Of a stretch of 54,300 bases of DNA, positions 15,676 through 23,873 are shown one piece after another (the stretch's first letter is position 1; each line of letters opens with the position of its first letter). The notes below the pieces were generated by a model, which was given only the letters and a program-made list of their open reading frames with translations, was not told the DNA's origin and searched no databases. Both the position numbers and the translations under genes were made by a program. This stretch comes from Oscillospiraceae bacterium (GTDB taxonomy: Bacteria; Bacillota; Clostridia; Oscillospirales; Ruminococcaceae), in the NCBI GenBank assembly GCA_017399625.1, contig JAFQBT010000101.1:1-54300 (forward strand), given 5' to 3'.

Positions 15676-16485
15676 ATGGAATACGATAAAAAATCTCTTA
15701 AAATTGCCGCAAAAATAACCGCCGCAACTCTTTCCGAAAGCGGAGAGCTTGACCTTGAAAACGCGAAGAAAACAGTCTGCTTTCTGAAGACCGTTTATAA
15801 AGAAGCCGCTTCCATCCGCGAGGACGAAAACTGCGAAAAAGCCGTTCTCAAAGCCGCCGGAAAAATAACTGCCGCCGCCTGCGAGGAAATGGAAGATCCG
15901 GAAGGCGAAACCGCCGCAAAATTCCTCCGCATTGTTTACGATGGAATTTATCCCCTTGTCGCGGATGAGGATTTTGATGAGGACGTTTTCAAATGTGCTG
16001 CCAAAATAACCGCTGCAGCCTGTGAGGAAATGGAAGATCCCACCGAGGAAAAAGCCGCCGAAGCCGCAGAATTTCTCAAAGCGGTCTATTCCGGAATCCT
16101 TGAGGAGGAAAAACCGGTCTGCAACGGAAAATATGCCGTCAAGGAAACCGAAAGCGGCTGGAGCTTCCGCCTTCTTGCCGGAAACAACCAGGTAATCGGC
16201 GCTTCCGAAGTTTATTCCGGAAAAGCTGCCATGGAAAAAGGAATCGAATCCGTCCGCAAAAACGCACCCATCGCAAATCTCGAGGATCTTACCGCAGATC
16301 CGGTTGTTTCCGCGGTGAACCCGAAGTTCGAAATCTATACCGACAAAGCCGGCGAATTCCGCTTCCGTCTTAAGGCACGCAACGGCGAAATCATCCTTGC
16401 GTCCGAAGGATATAAAACAAAGGCTTCCTGCGAAAACGGAATCGAATCCGTCCGCAAAAATGCTCCCGCAGAAATTGCCGAATAA
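15676..16485 (+). CDS. DUF1508 (YegP-like) protein with three N-terminal helical repeats
   Basis: A 269-residue cytoplasmic protein. The C-terminal part holds two DUF1508/YegP modules (about 151-198 and 217-265), each of the type FxIYxDKxGEFRFRLKARNGEII...GIESVRKNAP. DUF1508 modules usually occur as tandem pairs in about 110-residue proteins. Here they are preceded by three roughly 48-residue repeats starting near residues 9, 57 and 105, marked by KIAAKITAA / KAAGKITAAACEEMEDP / KCAAKITAAACEEMEDP. These look helical and acidic, and I do not recognise them. A strong SD (ACAGGAGG) precedes the ATG. The dCMP deaminase gene follows after 10 nt. Function is unknown. Confidence 0.85.
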   Translation: MEYDKKSLKIAAKITAATLSESGELDLENAKKTVCFLKTVYKEAASIREDENCEKAVLKAAGKITAAACEEMEDPEGETAAKFLRIVYDGIYPLVADEDFDEDVFKCAAKITAAACEEMEDPTEEKAAEAAEFLKAVYSGILEEEKPVCNGKYAVKETESGWSFRLLAGNNQVIGASEVYSGKAAMEKGIESVRKNAPIANLEDLTADPVVSAVNPKFEIYTDKAGEFRFRLKARNGEIILASEGYKTKASCENGIESVRKNAPAEIAE

Positions 16486-16495
16486 CGGAGGAAAT

Positions 16496-16990
16496 ATGGC
16501 TGAAGAAAGACGCGACAAACATAATTATTACCTCGATATTGCGGAAATGGTGCTCGAAAGGGGAACATGCCTCCGCAGAAAATACGGAGCAATAATAGTC
16601 AAGAACGACCAGATTATTTCCACCGGTTATGCCGGCGCACCCAGAGGCCGCAAAAACTGCAGCGACCTCGGCTGGTGCAGAAGGGAAAAAATGAACGTTC
16701 CCCGGGGCGAGCGTTATGAACTTTGCAGAAGCGTCCATGCCGAAGCAAACGCAATCATCAGCGCCGCAAGGGAAAATATGATCGGCGCAACCCTTTATCT
16801 TGTCGGAAGGGAATGCGATACCGGCGAATACGTAAAAAACGGAAGCTGCTGCAGCATGTGCAAACGCCTTGTTATAAACGCCGGAATCGATACTGTTGTT
16901 GTGCGCGATGACAGCAAGAAATTCCGCATCATAAATGTGAACGACTGGATCTATAATGACGATTCCCTCGAGGACGAACTCGGATATTAA
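16496..16990 (+). CDS. dCMP deaminase family protein (ComEB-like)
   Basis: A 164-residue zinc-dependent cytidine/deoxycytidylate deaminase. Zinc ligands are His81 of the catalytic HAE (81-83, Glu83 as proton shuttle) and Cys119 and Cys122 in CCSMC. The usual PCxxC proline is replaced by Cys118. It probably deaminates dCMP to dUMP, feeding dTMP synthesis. ATG 16496 is chosen because CGGAGG lies 7-8 nt upstream; a longer frame would read into the DUF1508 gene. It is likely co-transcribed with that gene. Confidence 0.9.
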   Translation: MAEERRDKHNYYLDIAEMVLERGTCLRRKYGAIIVKNDQIISTGYAGAPRGRKNCSDLGWCRREKMNVPRGERYELCRSVHAEANAIISAARENMIGATLYLVGRECDTGEYVKNGSCCSMCKRLVINAGIDTVVVRDDSKKFRIINVNDWIYNDDSLEDELGY

Positions 16991-16996
16991 AAAAAT

Positions 16997-17027
16997 AAAA
17001 GCCCCGGATTCCGGGGCTCTTTTTTTA
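16997..17027. terminator. bidirectional terminator between convergent genes
   Basis: AGCCCCGG-att-CCGGGGCT has A-rich sequence on the left and a T-run on the right. It can terminate both the deaminase transcript (plus) and the ECF component transcript (minus). Confidence 0.88.
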
Positions 17028-17654
17028 TTTGAATTCTGTTCCGCAGTAATCGCATTTTTCTGCATTTTCCTTAATCGGAGCTTTGCAGTAGGGACAGCGG
17101 CGTTCTTTCGGTTCTTCTTTTTTCTTTGCGCCGGAATTGGGTTTAAGAACAATTTTCCGAAGCGGTCTGAGAATATGGGGCAAAATTGTGCCGAAGATGA
17201 AAGCAATTATAATTCCGGCAACAATTCTCAAAACAAGGTCAATGAAAACAGCCGCATAATGATAACCCATAATCCATGCGTCAGCATAAAGAATTGCGGT
17301 ATTGAGCGCGGTTACAACAAGAGCGGTGGAAATGGTGATGAATTGAGTTTGTCCGAAGCTCATATCGAAATTATGGTGCTTTGCGAAAAGACCGATGAGC
17401 AGTCCGCGAACTCCCGCAGGAATTATCCAGAGAAGAGTGGTCGGCCCAAGTCCCCAGGTTATAAGCTGGTTGATAAAGCTTCCGCAAAGTCCGATCAGCA
17501 TTCCGTCAACCGGGCCGAACAAAGCGGCACCGACAATTATCGGAAGGCTGTCGAGGGTGAATTTCATGTTGCCAAGGTTAATTGTGGCAACAAGGCTGAG
17601 CACCACATACATTGCTATGAGCATTGCATTGGTAACAAGGCGTTTCGGTTTCAT
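17025..17654 (-). CDS. ECF transporter S component with C-terminal zinc ribbon
   Basis: A 209-residue membrane protein. Residues 1-170 have about five or six hydrophobic segments and the ECF substrate-binding (S) pattern TLDSLPIIVGAALFGPVDGMLIGLCG, closest in feel to the FolT-type vitamin S components. The last 23 residues form a zinc ribbon: Cys187, Cys190, Cys201 and Cys204 (CPYC-x10-CDYC), reached by a basic linker. S components normally end after the last helix, so the fused cytoplasmic ribbon is unusual. No EcfA/EcfT genes are nearby, so it likely shares a group II energising module encoded elsewhere. A GGAGG SD lies upstream, and it probably follows ychF in one transcript. Confidence 0.82.
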   Translation of the reverse strand: MKPKRLVTNAMLIAMYVVLSLVATINLGNMKFTLDSLPIIVGAALFGPVDGMLIGLCGSFINQLITWGLGPTTLLWIIPAGVRGLLIGLFAKHHNFDMSFGQTQFITISTALVVTALNTAILYADAWIMGYHYAAVFIDLVLRIVAGIIIAFIFGTILPHILRPLRKIVLKPNSGAKKKEEPKERRCPYCKAPIKENAEKCDYCGTEFK

Positions 17655-17693
17655 GGTATCTGCGCCTCCTTAGTGCGTTGAAAATATTGAATT

Positions 17694-18788
17694 TTATACA
17701 TTAAACAGGAATTCGACGATGTCGCCGTCCTGCATAACATATTCTTTGCCTTCGCTCTTCATAAGGCCTTTTTCCTTTGCGGCGTTCCAGGAACCGAGAG
17801 CGATGAGGTCATCGTATTTTACGATTTCCGCGCGGATAAAGCCTTTTTCAAAGTCGGAATGGATTGCGCCTGCAGCTTTGGGAGCTTTTGTTCCTTTTTT
17901 GATAGTCCATGCACGGACTTCTTTTTTGCCTGCGGTAAGATAGCTCATAAGTCCGAGAAGGTCATAGCTTGCCTTGATCATACGGTCAAGTCCGGATTCC
18001 TCAAGGTTGATTTCCGCAAGGAACTCCTTCTTTTCGTCCGGTTCCATATCGGAAATTTCTTCCTCGAATCTTGCGCAGACGGGCATTACTGCGGAGTTTT
18101 CGGATTTTGCGATTTCCTCAACGGCTTTGTAGTTTTCGTTGTTTTCAACGCCTTCGACAAAATCGTCTTCACTCATATTTGCGGCATAGATGATGGGTTT
18201 GTTGGAAAGAAGGGGAAGAGCGTTGATGATCTCTTTTTCCTCATCATCGCAGGAGAAAGCTCTGGCGGATTTGCCTTCCTCAAGATGTTCTTTAAGGCGC
18301 TTGAGAAGTGCAAGTTCGTCAGCAAGGCTGCGGTCACCTTTCATATCCTTTTCAACCCTTGCGATTCTTCTGTCGAGGATTTCGATATCGGAGAAGATGA
18401 GTTCGAGGTTGATGACTTCGATATCTCTTCCGGCGTTGACGGAGCCGTCAACATGGATTACGTTGTCGTCGTTGAAGCAGCGGACAACGTGGATAAGGGC
18501 ATCAACTTCGCGGATGTTTGCAAGGAATTTGTTGCCGAGACCTTCGCCTTTTGCGGCGCCTTTTACAAGACCTGCGATATCAACAAATTCAACTGTTGCG
18601 GGGGTATATTTTTCCGGCTGGTAAATTTCTGCAAGTTTATCAAGGCGGGGTTCCGGAACTGCAACAATGCCGACGTTGGGTTCGATGGTGCAGAAAGGAT
18701 AGTTTGCCGCCTGGGCACCTGCGTTTGTGATTGCGTTAAAAAGGGTGGATTTTCCTACGTTAGGAAGTCCGATCATTCCGAGTTTCAT
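17694..18788 (-). CDS. ychF: redox-regulated ATPase/GTPase YchF (Obg family)
   Basis: A 364-residue P-loop protein of the Obg/OLA1 family associated with ribosomes and stress response. G1 is GLPNVGKST (8-16), and G3 is DIAGLVKGAAKGEGLG with the following region. The usual NKxD is replaced by NMSE (YAANMSE), which explains the ATP preference of the family. A central coiled-coil and C-terminal TGS domain (about 280-364) are present at normal length. Its own promoter is at 18856-18883. Confidence 0.97.
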   Translation of the reverse strand: MKLGMIGLPNVGKSTLFNAITNAGAQAANYPFCTIEPNVGIVAVPEPRLDKLAEIYQPEKYTPATVEFVDIAGLVKGAAKGEGLGNKFLANIREVDALIHVVRCFNDDNVIHVDGSVNAGRDIEVINLELIFSDIEILDRRIARVEKDMKGDRSLADELALLKRLKEHLEEGKSARAFSCDDEEKEIINALPLLSNKPIIYAANMSEDDFVEGVENNENYKAVEEIAKSENSAVMPVCARFEEEISDMEPDEKKEFLAEINLEESGLDRMIKASYDLLGLMSYLTAGKKEVRAWTIKKGTKAPKAAGAIHSDFEKGFIRAEIVKYDDLIALGSWNAAKEKGLMKSEGKEYVMQDGDIVEFLFNV

Positions 18789-18855
18789 AACTTAAAACGT
18801 CCTTTTCATAAAAATTTGATCTATCAAAAACGAGTTTCGATAATATAACATCATA

Positions 18856-18883
18856 ATTATACAGCAATTTGGCGAATTAACAA
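18856..18883 (-). promoter_or_regulatory. sigma-A promoter of ychF
   Basis: On the minus strand TTGTTA (18883-18878), a 16-bp spacer and TATAAT (18861-18856). Confidence 0.7.
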
Positions 18884-18922
18884 GAGAAATTATGAAAAAA
18901 TCCAAAAATTGTTCAAATAGTG

Positions 18923-18953
18923 TTAACTATTCCGACCGAAAATGCGCTATAAT
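18923..18953 (+). promoter_or_regulatory. possible promoter of the second two-component system
   Basis: Consensus TATAAT at 18948-18953 has only a weak -35 (TTAACT at 18923-18928, 19-bp spacing). If used, the hairpin repeat at 18962-19018 would lie in the 5' leader. Confidence 0.45.
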
Positions 18954-18961
18954 ATATATAA

Positions 18962-19018
18962 TAGCCTTCCTGTTGAGGGGAAGGCGTCATTTCCGCAAGG
19001 AAATGACGGATGAGGTGC
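18962..19018. repeat. nested-hairpin repeat, copy 4 (5' leader of the response regulator)
   Basis: The outer palindrome GCCTTCC...GGAAGGC (18964-18985) is followed by inner palindrome GTCATTTCC-gcaa-GGAAATGAC (18986-19007) and GGATGAGGTG. This is the reverse orientation of copies 1 and 2. The inner arms are 9 bp and perfect. Confidence 0.85.
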
Positions 19019-19084
19019 AGCCGCGAAGCGGCGTTATATATTTGTTACATACGAATCCTATGATAAAGAGGAGGACAATATAAA

Positions 19085-19780
19085 ATGACAAACGCAAAAA
19101 TCCTTATTGCGGATGACGACAGAAACATCTGCGAACTTTTAAGAATGTATCTTGAAAAAGAAGGCTATGCCGTTGTTCTTGCGGGAAACGGCGAGGAGGC
19201 TCTTCAGAAATTTGATGAGGAAAATCCTGATATCCTTCTGCTCGACGTAATGATGCCACGTCTTGACGGATGGCAGGTCTGCCGCGAACTCCGTAAAAAA
19301 TCCGAAGTCCCGATCATCATGATCACCGCAAAGGGCGAAACTTTTGATAAGGTTCTTGGTCTTGAACTGGGTGCGGACGATTACGTTGTAAAACCCTTCG
19401 AACCGAAGGAGATTGTTGCAAGGGTAAAAGCTGTTCTCCGCCGCACCGGAAAAGCAAATGCAGAAAACGATAAAAAGGAAGTCAACTTCGATAAGCTCAC
19501 CGTCAACATGACAAAATATGAACTCAAGGTTGACGGAAAAGTCGTGGATACTCCCCCGAAGGAACTTGAACTTCTTTTCCACCTTGCTTCCAACCCCAAC
19601 AGGGTTTATACCCGCGATCAGCTTCTTGATGAAGTATGGGGATTTGAATATTACGGCGATTCCCGAACCGTTGACGTTCATATAAAACGCCTCCGCGAAA
19701 AGCTTGAGGGTGTTTCCGAAAAATGGAGCCTTAAAACCGTCTGGGGCGTCGGATATAAATTTGAAACGAAAGACGACTGA
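19085..19780 (+). CDS. OmpR/PhoB-family response regulator
   Basis: A 231-residue regulator. The receiver domain has acidic pocket D10/D11, phospho-acceptor Asp54 (LLLDVMMPR) and the VVKPF lysine near residue 103. The winged-helix domain (about 132-231) ends with TVWGVGYKFE. It is encoded 3 nt before its cognate kinase gene and followed by an HtrA-type protease gene, an arrangement that suggests envelope-stress control. Confidence 0.96.
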   Translation: MTNAKILIADDDRNICELLRMYLEKEGYAVVLAGNGEEALQKFDEENPDILLLDVMMPRLDGWQVCRELRKKSEVPIIMITAKGETFDKVLGLELGADDYVVKPFEPKEIVARVKAVLRRTGKANAENDKKEVNFDKLTVNMTKYELKVDGKVVDTPPKELELLFHLASNPNRVYTRDQLLDEVWGFEYYGDSRTVDVHIKRLREKLEGVSEKWSLKTVWGVGYKFETKDD

Positions 19781-19783
19781 TTT

Positions 19784-21292
19784 ATGTCAAAGATAAAACA
19801 AAGCCTTAAAAAATCGCTGTTCAACCGGTATTTTGCAATCTGCTCCGGGGTTATTCTTGCAACAATAACCCTTATGGGCGGGCTTGTAATCGGTTTTTCC
19901 GCAAGCTATTTCAGCGAAACAAGCCGGGATGCCCTCCGTAAAAATGCGGAGCAGGCCGCGCAGATAACCCTTATCGGAATGTCAGATTACGGTTACCAGA
20001 AAGTCCCGGTTTCAACGGTGCAGAACGGTTACAGAATCATTTCCGCAACAACGGAAACGGAGATTTTTCTCGTCAACCTTGACGGAAGAACCCTTATCTG
20101 TTCCGAAGGGGAAAACTGCAACCACAGAACATACAGCATTTCCGAAGAAGTTATGGAACAGGCCATTGCCGGGGAATACGACGGAACAGGAACCCTTGAC
20201 GGAATTTATGAAAATTCCTATTATACCGTCGGAATCCCCATAAAGAACGGGGACGAAACCCTTGCGGTTCTTTTTGCATCCACGGAAGCGACGGACGTCT
20301 GGTTCTTCATAATGGACCTTATGGATATAATCTTTTTCTGCGCGCTTATTGCAACGGCCCTTGCGTCCATTGCGATTTATTTCGTAACCAACAGGATGAC
20401 AAAACCCCTCCGGGAAATGGCGGCTGCCGCAAGAAGCTTTTCCACCGGGGATTTTACAGTGCGCGTTCATGCGGAAGGCGAAGATGAAATTGCCCAGCTT
20501 GCCCTTTCCTTCAACCATATGGCAGATTCGGTCGCGGACCTTGAATCTGTCCGAAGGAGCTTTATCGCAAACGTTTCCCACGAACTCAAAACCCCGATGA
20601 TGACCATCGGCGGTTTCATCGACGGAATCCTTGACGGAACGGTTCCGGAGGAAAAACATAAGCAGTATCTCGAAATTGTTTCCGAAGAGGTAAAGCGCCT
20701 TTCCCGAATGGTAAAATCCATGCTCAGCATCGCAAGGATCGAAGCAGGGGATATGAAGCTGAACCCGGAAAATTTTGATATCAACGAGCTGGTCTGCAGA
20801 ACGGTTTTTGCCTTCGAGCAGAAAATCGAGGAAAAGAATCTTGAAATAATGGGTCTTGAATCCGACGGGATTTTTGTAAATGCGGACAACGACCTTATAC
20901 ACCAGGTTGTTTATAACCTTATTGACAACGCCGTTAAATTCGTCAACGACGGCGGATGCATCTCCTTCGGTTATAAGGAACAGGACGGAAAGGTCTTTGT
21001 TTCTGTAAGGAACACCGGAGCGGGCATTGCCCAGCAGGAACTCCCGAGGCTTTTCGACAGGTTCTATAAAACCGATAAATCCCGTAGCCTTGATAAAACC
21101 GGTGTGGGTCTTGGGCTTTATATTGTCCAGACCATAGTCAACCAGCATAAGGGCGACCTTCTGGTCAAGAGCGTTGAGGGAGAATATACGGAATTCACTT
21201 TTTCCGTTCCCGCGGCGGCAAAAAAATCCATCAAAGAAAAGAACAAGCGCAGGATTCAGGAAGAAACCGACAAAAATCAAAAAAATTCATAA
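19784..21292 (+). CDS. membrane sensor histidine kinase
   Basis: A 502-residue kinase with a first transmembrane helix at about 20-42 and an extracellular sensor of about 130 residues. A second helix lies at about 174-201, followed by HAMP (about 202-255). HisKA has His266 (NVSHELKTP), and HATPase_c has N box NLIDNAVKF, G1 NTGAGI and G2 GVGLGLYI. The C-terminal tail after about 480 is highly charged (KSIKEKNKRRIQEETDKNQ). G1 reads NTGAGI rather than DTGIGI, as in many ResE/PhoR-like kinases. It starts 3 nt after the regulator stop. Confidence 0.96.
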   Translation: MSKIKQSLKKSLFNRYFAICSGVILATITLMGGLVIGFSASYFSETSRDALRKNAEQAAQITLIGMSDYGYQKVPVSTVQNGYRIISATTETEIFLVNLDGRTLICSEGENCNHRTYSISEEVMEQAIAGEYDGTGTLDGIYENSYYTVGIPIKNGDETLAVLFASTEATDVWFFIMDLMDIIFFCALIATALASIAIYFVTNRMTKPLREMAAAARSFSTGDFTVRVHAEGEDEIAQLALSFNHMADSVADLESVRRSFIANVSHELKTPMMTIGGFIDGILDGTVPEEKHKQYLEIVSEEVKRLSRMVKSMLSIARIEAGDMKLNPENFDINELVCRTVFAFEQKIEEKNLEIMGLESDGIFVNADNDLIHQVVYNLIDNAVKFVNDGGCISFGYKEQDGKVFVSVRNTGAGIAQQELPRLFDRFYKTDKSRSLDKTGVGLGLYIVQTIVNQHKGDLLVKSVEGEYTEFTFSVPAAAKKSIKEKNKRRIQEETDKNQKNS

Positions 21293-21395
21293 AATACCGA
21301 AGATTTTTCAAGCGTTGTTTATTTTTATTTAACAATTATCGGTTAGAATATAAAACGGCAAAAGAACTTTAAGTCCCCCAGAGAGGTGTTTCATA

Positions 21396-23006
21396 ATGGA
21401 TGAATTTGAAAGAAATGAAATAAACGAAAATCCCGCTGAGGAAACCGGAAGGGAACAAAAGCCCGAAGAATATATTCCGGAGGATTTCAGAGCGGAAGAA
21501 TACAGACCCGCCGAATTCAGGGCGGAGGAACCGAAAGCTGAGGAACAGCCGAAGGAACGCAATACCGATGCTCCCACCGGCTGGACCTATTCCGCCAATA
21601 CCAACCAGTACGTTGCATGGGAGGGAGGTTCCGGACAGAACAGTTCCCAATGGAACCAGGCGCAGCAGCAAAGACCGGAACAGCAGCCCCCCAGAAGGGA
21701 ATACGGAACCCAGTACGGTTATTACGGCGGCCCCCAGCAGACAAATTATTACAGCAGCAACGGAAATTATCAGTGGGATTTCAATAAATACGAAAGCGCG
21801 GAAAAATCCGCCGCCACGAAGGCAAAAAAATCCTCCGGAAAAGGCTTCCGGGTATTCCTTGGAATAATCGCCGCGCTTCTCGGTGTCTGCGTTATTTCCA
21901 TTTCCTCCATCGAGCTTTACCGCTGGCTTTCCGGCGAAAACAGAATCGCCCCAATTGTTCCGGAAACTCTTAATCCCGGTGCACAGCAGGAACAGAACTT
22001 CCCGACGGAAATTGATCCTCCGGAACTTGATCTTCAGGATATTCCCAAGGAAAACACCGTTTCCACCGAAGGAAAACTTTCCGCAACGGAAGTTTACAAG
22101 CTCACAAGCCCTTCCGTAGTCGGAATCGTCCAGTATCAGTACAGCTATTCCTTCGAAGCCGCAGGTTCCGGTTCCGGAATCATCCTCAGCGACGACGGAT
22201 ATATCGTGACCAATGCCCACGTTATTCAGGGCGCGGAAACGGTAAAAGTTGTTCTTTATAACGAAGAGGAATACGAAGCAAAAATCATCGGCGCCGATAC
22301 CCAGACCGATATCGCCGTGCTCAAAATCGATGCTCACAACCTTGTTGAAGCGGAATTCGGCGATTCCTCCCAGGTCGAAATCGGCGAAACCGTTTATGCC
22401 CTCGGAAATCCCGGCGGACTGAGCCTTCAGTCCAGCTTCACCGACGGCATGATAAGCGGACTTAACCGCGTTATCACCACCGACGACAGCGTTTATTCCA
22501 TGACCGTTCTCCAGACCAGCGCAGCAATCAATCCCGGCAACTCCGGCGGTGCGCTTATCAACGAATACGGTCAGGTAATCGGAATCACAAGCGCAAAAAT
22601 CATTTCCACCGATTACGAAGGAATCGGTTTTGCGATTCCCACCCAGACTGCGAAACCCATCATTGAGGAAATCATCACCAACGGCTATGTTTCCGGAAGA
22701 GCAATGCTTGGCATAACCGGAACCACCATCGATTCCGTCACCGCAAGATATTACGACGTTCCGGAGGGCGTTCAGATCATCACCATCGAGGAATACGGCT
22801 GCCTTTACGGCACCGACGCAAAAGTTGGCGATATCATCATCGGTTTCAACGGCGAGGATATCACAAGAATGGAGGATCTCCAGTCCGCTCTTGCAAAAAG
22901 TTCCCCCGGCGATACCGCCGAACTTACCCTCTACCGCTATTCCGCAACCGGAATGAACGATATGACCTTTACGGTCACCGTAAAACTTGCCGAAAACAGA
23001 GGTTAA
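21396..23006 (+). CDS. HtrA/DegP-like membrane-anchored serine protease with PDZ domain
   Basis: A 536-residue protease. The long N-terminal cytoplasmic region (1-150) is acidic, with FRAEEYRPAEFRAEEPKAEE-type repeats, then Gln/Tyr/Gly-rich. A single transmembrane helix is at 152-176. The extracellular trypsin-like domain has catalytic His275 (TNAHV), Asp305 (TDIAVLK) and Ser383 (GNSGGAL). One PDZ domain occupies about 440-536. Such proteases degrade or refold damaged exported proteins. Position directly after a two-component system suggests, but does not prove, that the system controls it. The SD is AGAGAGGTG. Confidence 0.94.
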   Translation: MDEFERNEINENPAEETGREQKPEEYIPEDFRAEEYRPAEFRAEEPKAEEQPKERNTDAPTGWTYSANTNQYVAWEGGSGQNSSQWNQAQQQRPEQQPPRREYGTQYGYYGGPQQTNYYSSNGNYQWDFNKYESAEKSAATKAKKSSGKGFRVFLGIIAALLGVCVISISSIELYRWLSGENRIAPIVPETLNPGAQQEQNFPTEIDPPELDLQDIPKENTVSTEGKLSATEVYKLTSPSVVGIVQYQYSYSFEAAGSGSGIILSDDGYIVTNAHVIQGAETVKVVLYNEEEYEAKIIGADTQTDIAVLKIDAHNLVEAEFGDSSQVEIGETVYALGNPGGLSLQSSFTDGMISGLNRVITTDDSVYSMTVLQTSAAINPGNSGGALINEYGQVIGITSAKIISTDYEGIGFAIPTQTAKPIIEEIITNGYVSGRAMLGITGTTIDSVTARYYDVPEGVQIITIEEYGCLYGTDAKVGDIIIGFNGEDITRMEDLQSALAKSSPGDTAELTLYRYSATGMNDMTFTVTVKLAENRG

Positions 23007-23007
23007 T

Positions 23008-23045
23008 AAAAAAAGCCCTTTGCAGAAAATGCAGAGGGCTTTTTC
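23008..23045 (+). terminator. intrinsic terminator after the HtrA-like protease
   Basis: AAAAAGCCCTtTGCA pairs with TGCAgAGGGCTTTTT around a 4-5-nt loop. Confidence 0.9.
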
Positions 23046-23117
23046 AATGCGGAATTGCTGCGGAGCATAGGAATTCCACCCTCTTAAATTCAGCCGCTCC
23101 ACTTCCGCCGAGGTAAT

Positions 23118-23145
23118 CAGCCCCCCTTGAGGGGAGCTTTTAAGG
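23118..23145. repeat. fragment of a nested-hairpin repeat
   Basis: AGCCCCCCTTGAGGGGAGCT is an outer-palindrome-like fragment without a recognisable inner palindrome. It sits in the 23.05-23.63 kb repeat cluster, in which no protein gene is supported before 23631. Confidence 0.55.
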
Positions 23146-23212
23146 ATCATCGTCCAGACATCGGGAGCAAAGCGCATACTGGAGCTGGGCACATTCACCG
23201 GCTACTCCGCAA

Positions 23213-23278
23213 TCAGCCTTCCCAGCGGGGAAGGTGGATTTTCTGCAACTTGTTGCAGAAAAGACGGAAGAGGGATTA
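23213..23278. repeat. nested-hairpin repeat, copy 5
   Basis: Outer palindrome GCCTTCCC...GGGGAAGG (23216-23234), inner palindrome TTTTCTGCAA-cttg-TTGCAGAAAA (23239-23262, 10-bp arms), then GACGGAAGAGGGATT. Confidence 0.88.
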
Positions 23279-23297
23279 CCGGGCAACCCGGAGGGTA

Positions 23298-23351
23298 GCC
23301 TCCCTTGTGCAAAGGGAGGTGGCATTTGCGAAGCAAATGACGGAGGGATTG
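23298..23351. repeat. nested-hairpin repeat, copy 6
   Basis: Outer palindrome GCCTCCCTT-gtgc-AAAGGGAGG (23298-23319), inner palindrome CATTTGC-gaa-GCAAATG (23323-23339), then ACGGAGGGATT. It lies head-to-tail with copy 5. Confidence 0.88.
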
Positions 23352-23352
23352 T

Positions 23353-23479
23353 AATCCCATCCCGTTAAATCCAGCCGGTAATTTCAACAGAATCCCCCCG
23401 GTTTTGGCAAAGCCAAAACCACCCCCCTTTAACAAGGGGGGCTTTTAGCAAAAACGGGCGGATAATATCCGCCCCTGCA
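23353..23479. repeat. long composite repeat, right copy (inverse of 15376-15503)
   Basis: AATCCCCCC is followed by inner palindrome GGTTTTGGC-aaa-GCCAAAACC (23400-23420), outer palindrome CCCCCCTT-taac-AAGGGGGG (23422-23441) and GGGCGGATAATATCCGCCC (23456-23474). It is in the opposite orientation to, and highly similar to, the copy at 15.4 kb. Confidence 0.87.
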
Positions 23480-23506
23480 TTTTCAATTTTCCACTTTCAA
23501 CTATCA

Positions 23507-23570
23507 ATTTGAGAAGAATCCCCCCGCCACTTCGTGGCCCTACCTCCTTTAACAAGTGGGCTTTTTACCC
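23507..23570. repeat. nested-hairpin repeat, copy 7 (eroded)
   Basis: AATCCCCCC, inner palindrome GCCAC-ttc-GTGGC (23526-23538), then a degenerate outer part CCTCCTTTAACAAGTGGG. Just upstream (23480-23512) are AT-rich units like TTTCAACTATCAATTT that match the repeats flanking the cassette at 34.75 kb. Confidence 0.7.
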
Positions 23571-23630
23571 ATCTGAATATTTCCGGATTTTTTTCAAAAA
23601 CTAACGGAAAACGGAAAAAGGAGAGTTCTT

Positions 23631-23798
23631 TTGAAAAAATATATTCTGGAAATTGACCCCGCCGCAGCGAAATTTTATGAAACCATCGCAAGAAGAACCG
23701 GCGCAACGACAGAAAAACTGATGGCGGAAACACTTTTTAAATTTGCGGGGGAACTTTCGGTAAAAGCGGTGCTTGAAAACCGGAAAAAGGAAAATTAA
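23631..23798 (+). CDS. hypothetical 55-residue protein (TTG start)
   Basis: A TTG start at 23631 with AAGGAGA 7-10 nt upstream opens a 55-codon frame to TAA at 23796-23798. The product begins MKKYILEIDPAAAKFYETIA and ends AVLENRKKEN; it is charged, mostly helical after a short beta strand, with no cysteine or membrane segment. The strand-then-two-helices pattern is reminiscent of a ribbon-helix-helix DNA-binding protein, but this is only an impression. No toxin gene is adjacent; tsaD follows with its own promoter. Codon use is like its neighbours. Confidence 0.55.
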   Translation: MKKYILEIDPAAAKFYETIARRTGATTEKLMAETLFKFAGELSVKAVLENRKKEN

Positions 23799-23807
23799 AC
23801 CAAAATA

Positions 23808-23836
23808 TTGTAAAAACCGCCGCCATGCGCTATAAT
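23808..23836 (+). promoter_or_regulatory. sigma-A promoter of tsaD
   Basis: TTGTAA (23808-23813), a 17-bp spacer and TATAAT (23831-23836), 38 bp before the ATG. Confidence 0.75.
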
Positions 23837-23873
23837 TATCATAGAATAATATACATTGTAAGGCGATGAATAA

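Noticed and set aside
23046..23630. CRISPR array suspected from dense repeats
   Set aside because: Units differ in length and sequence, are not regularly spaced, face both directions, and no cas genes are present; they are nested-hairpin repeats.
23631..23798. Toxin-antitoxin module at the small ORF
   Set aside because: Only one small gene is present and the next gene is the essential tsaD; no toxin family is recognisable.
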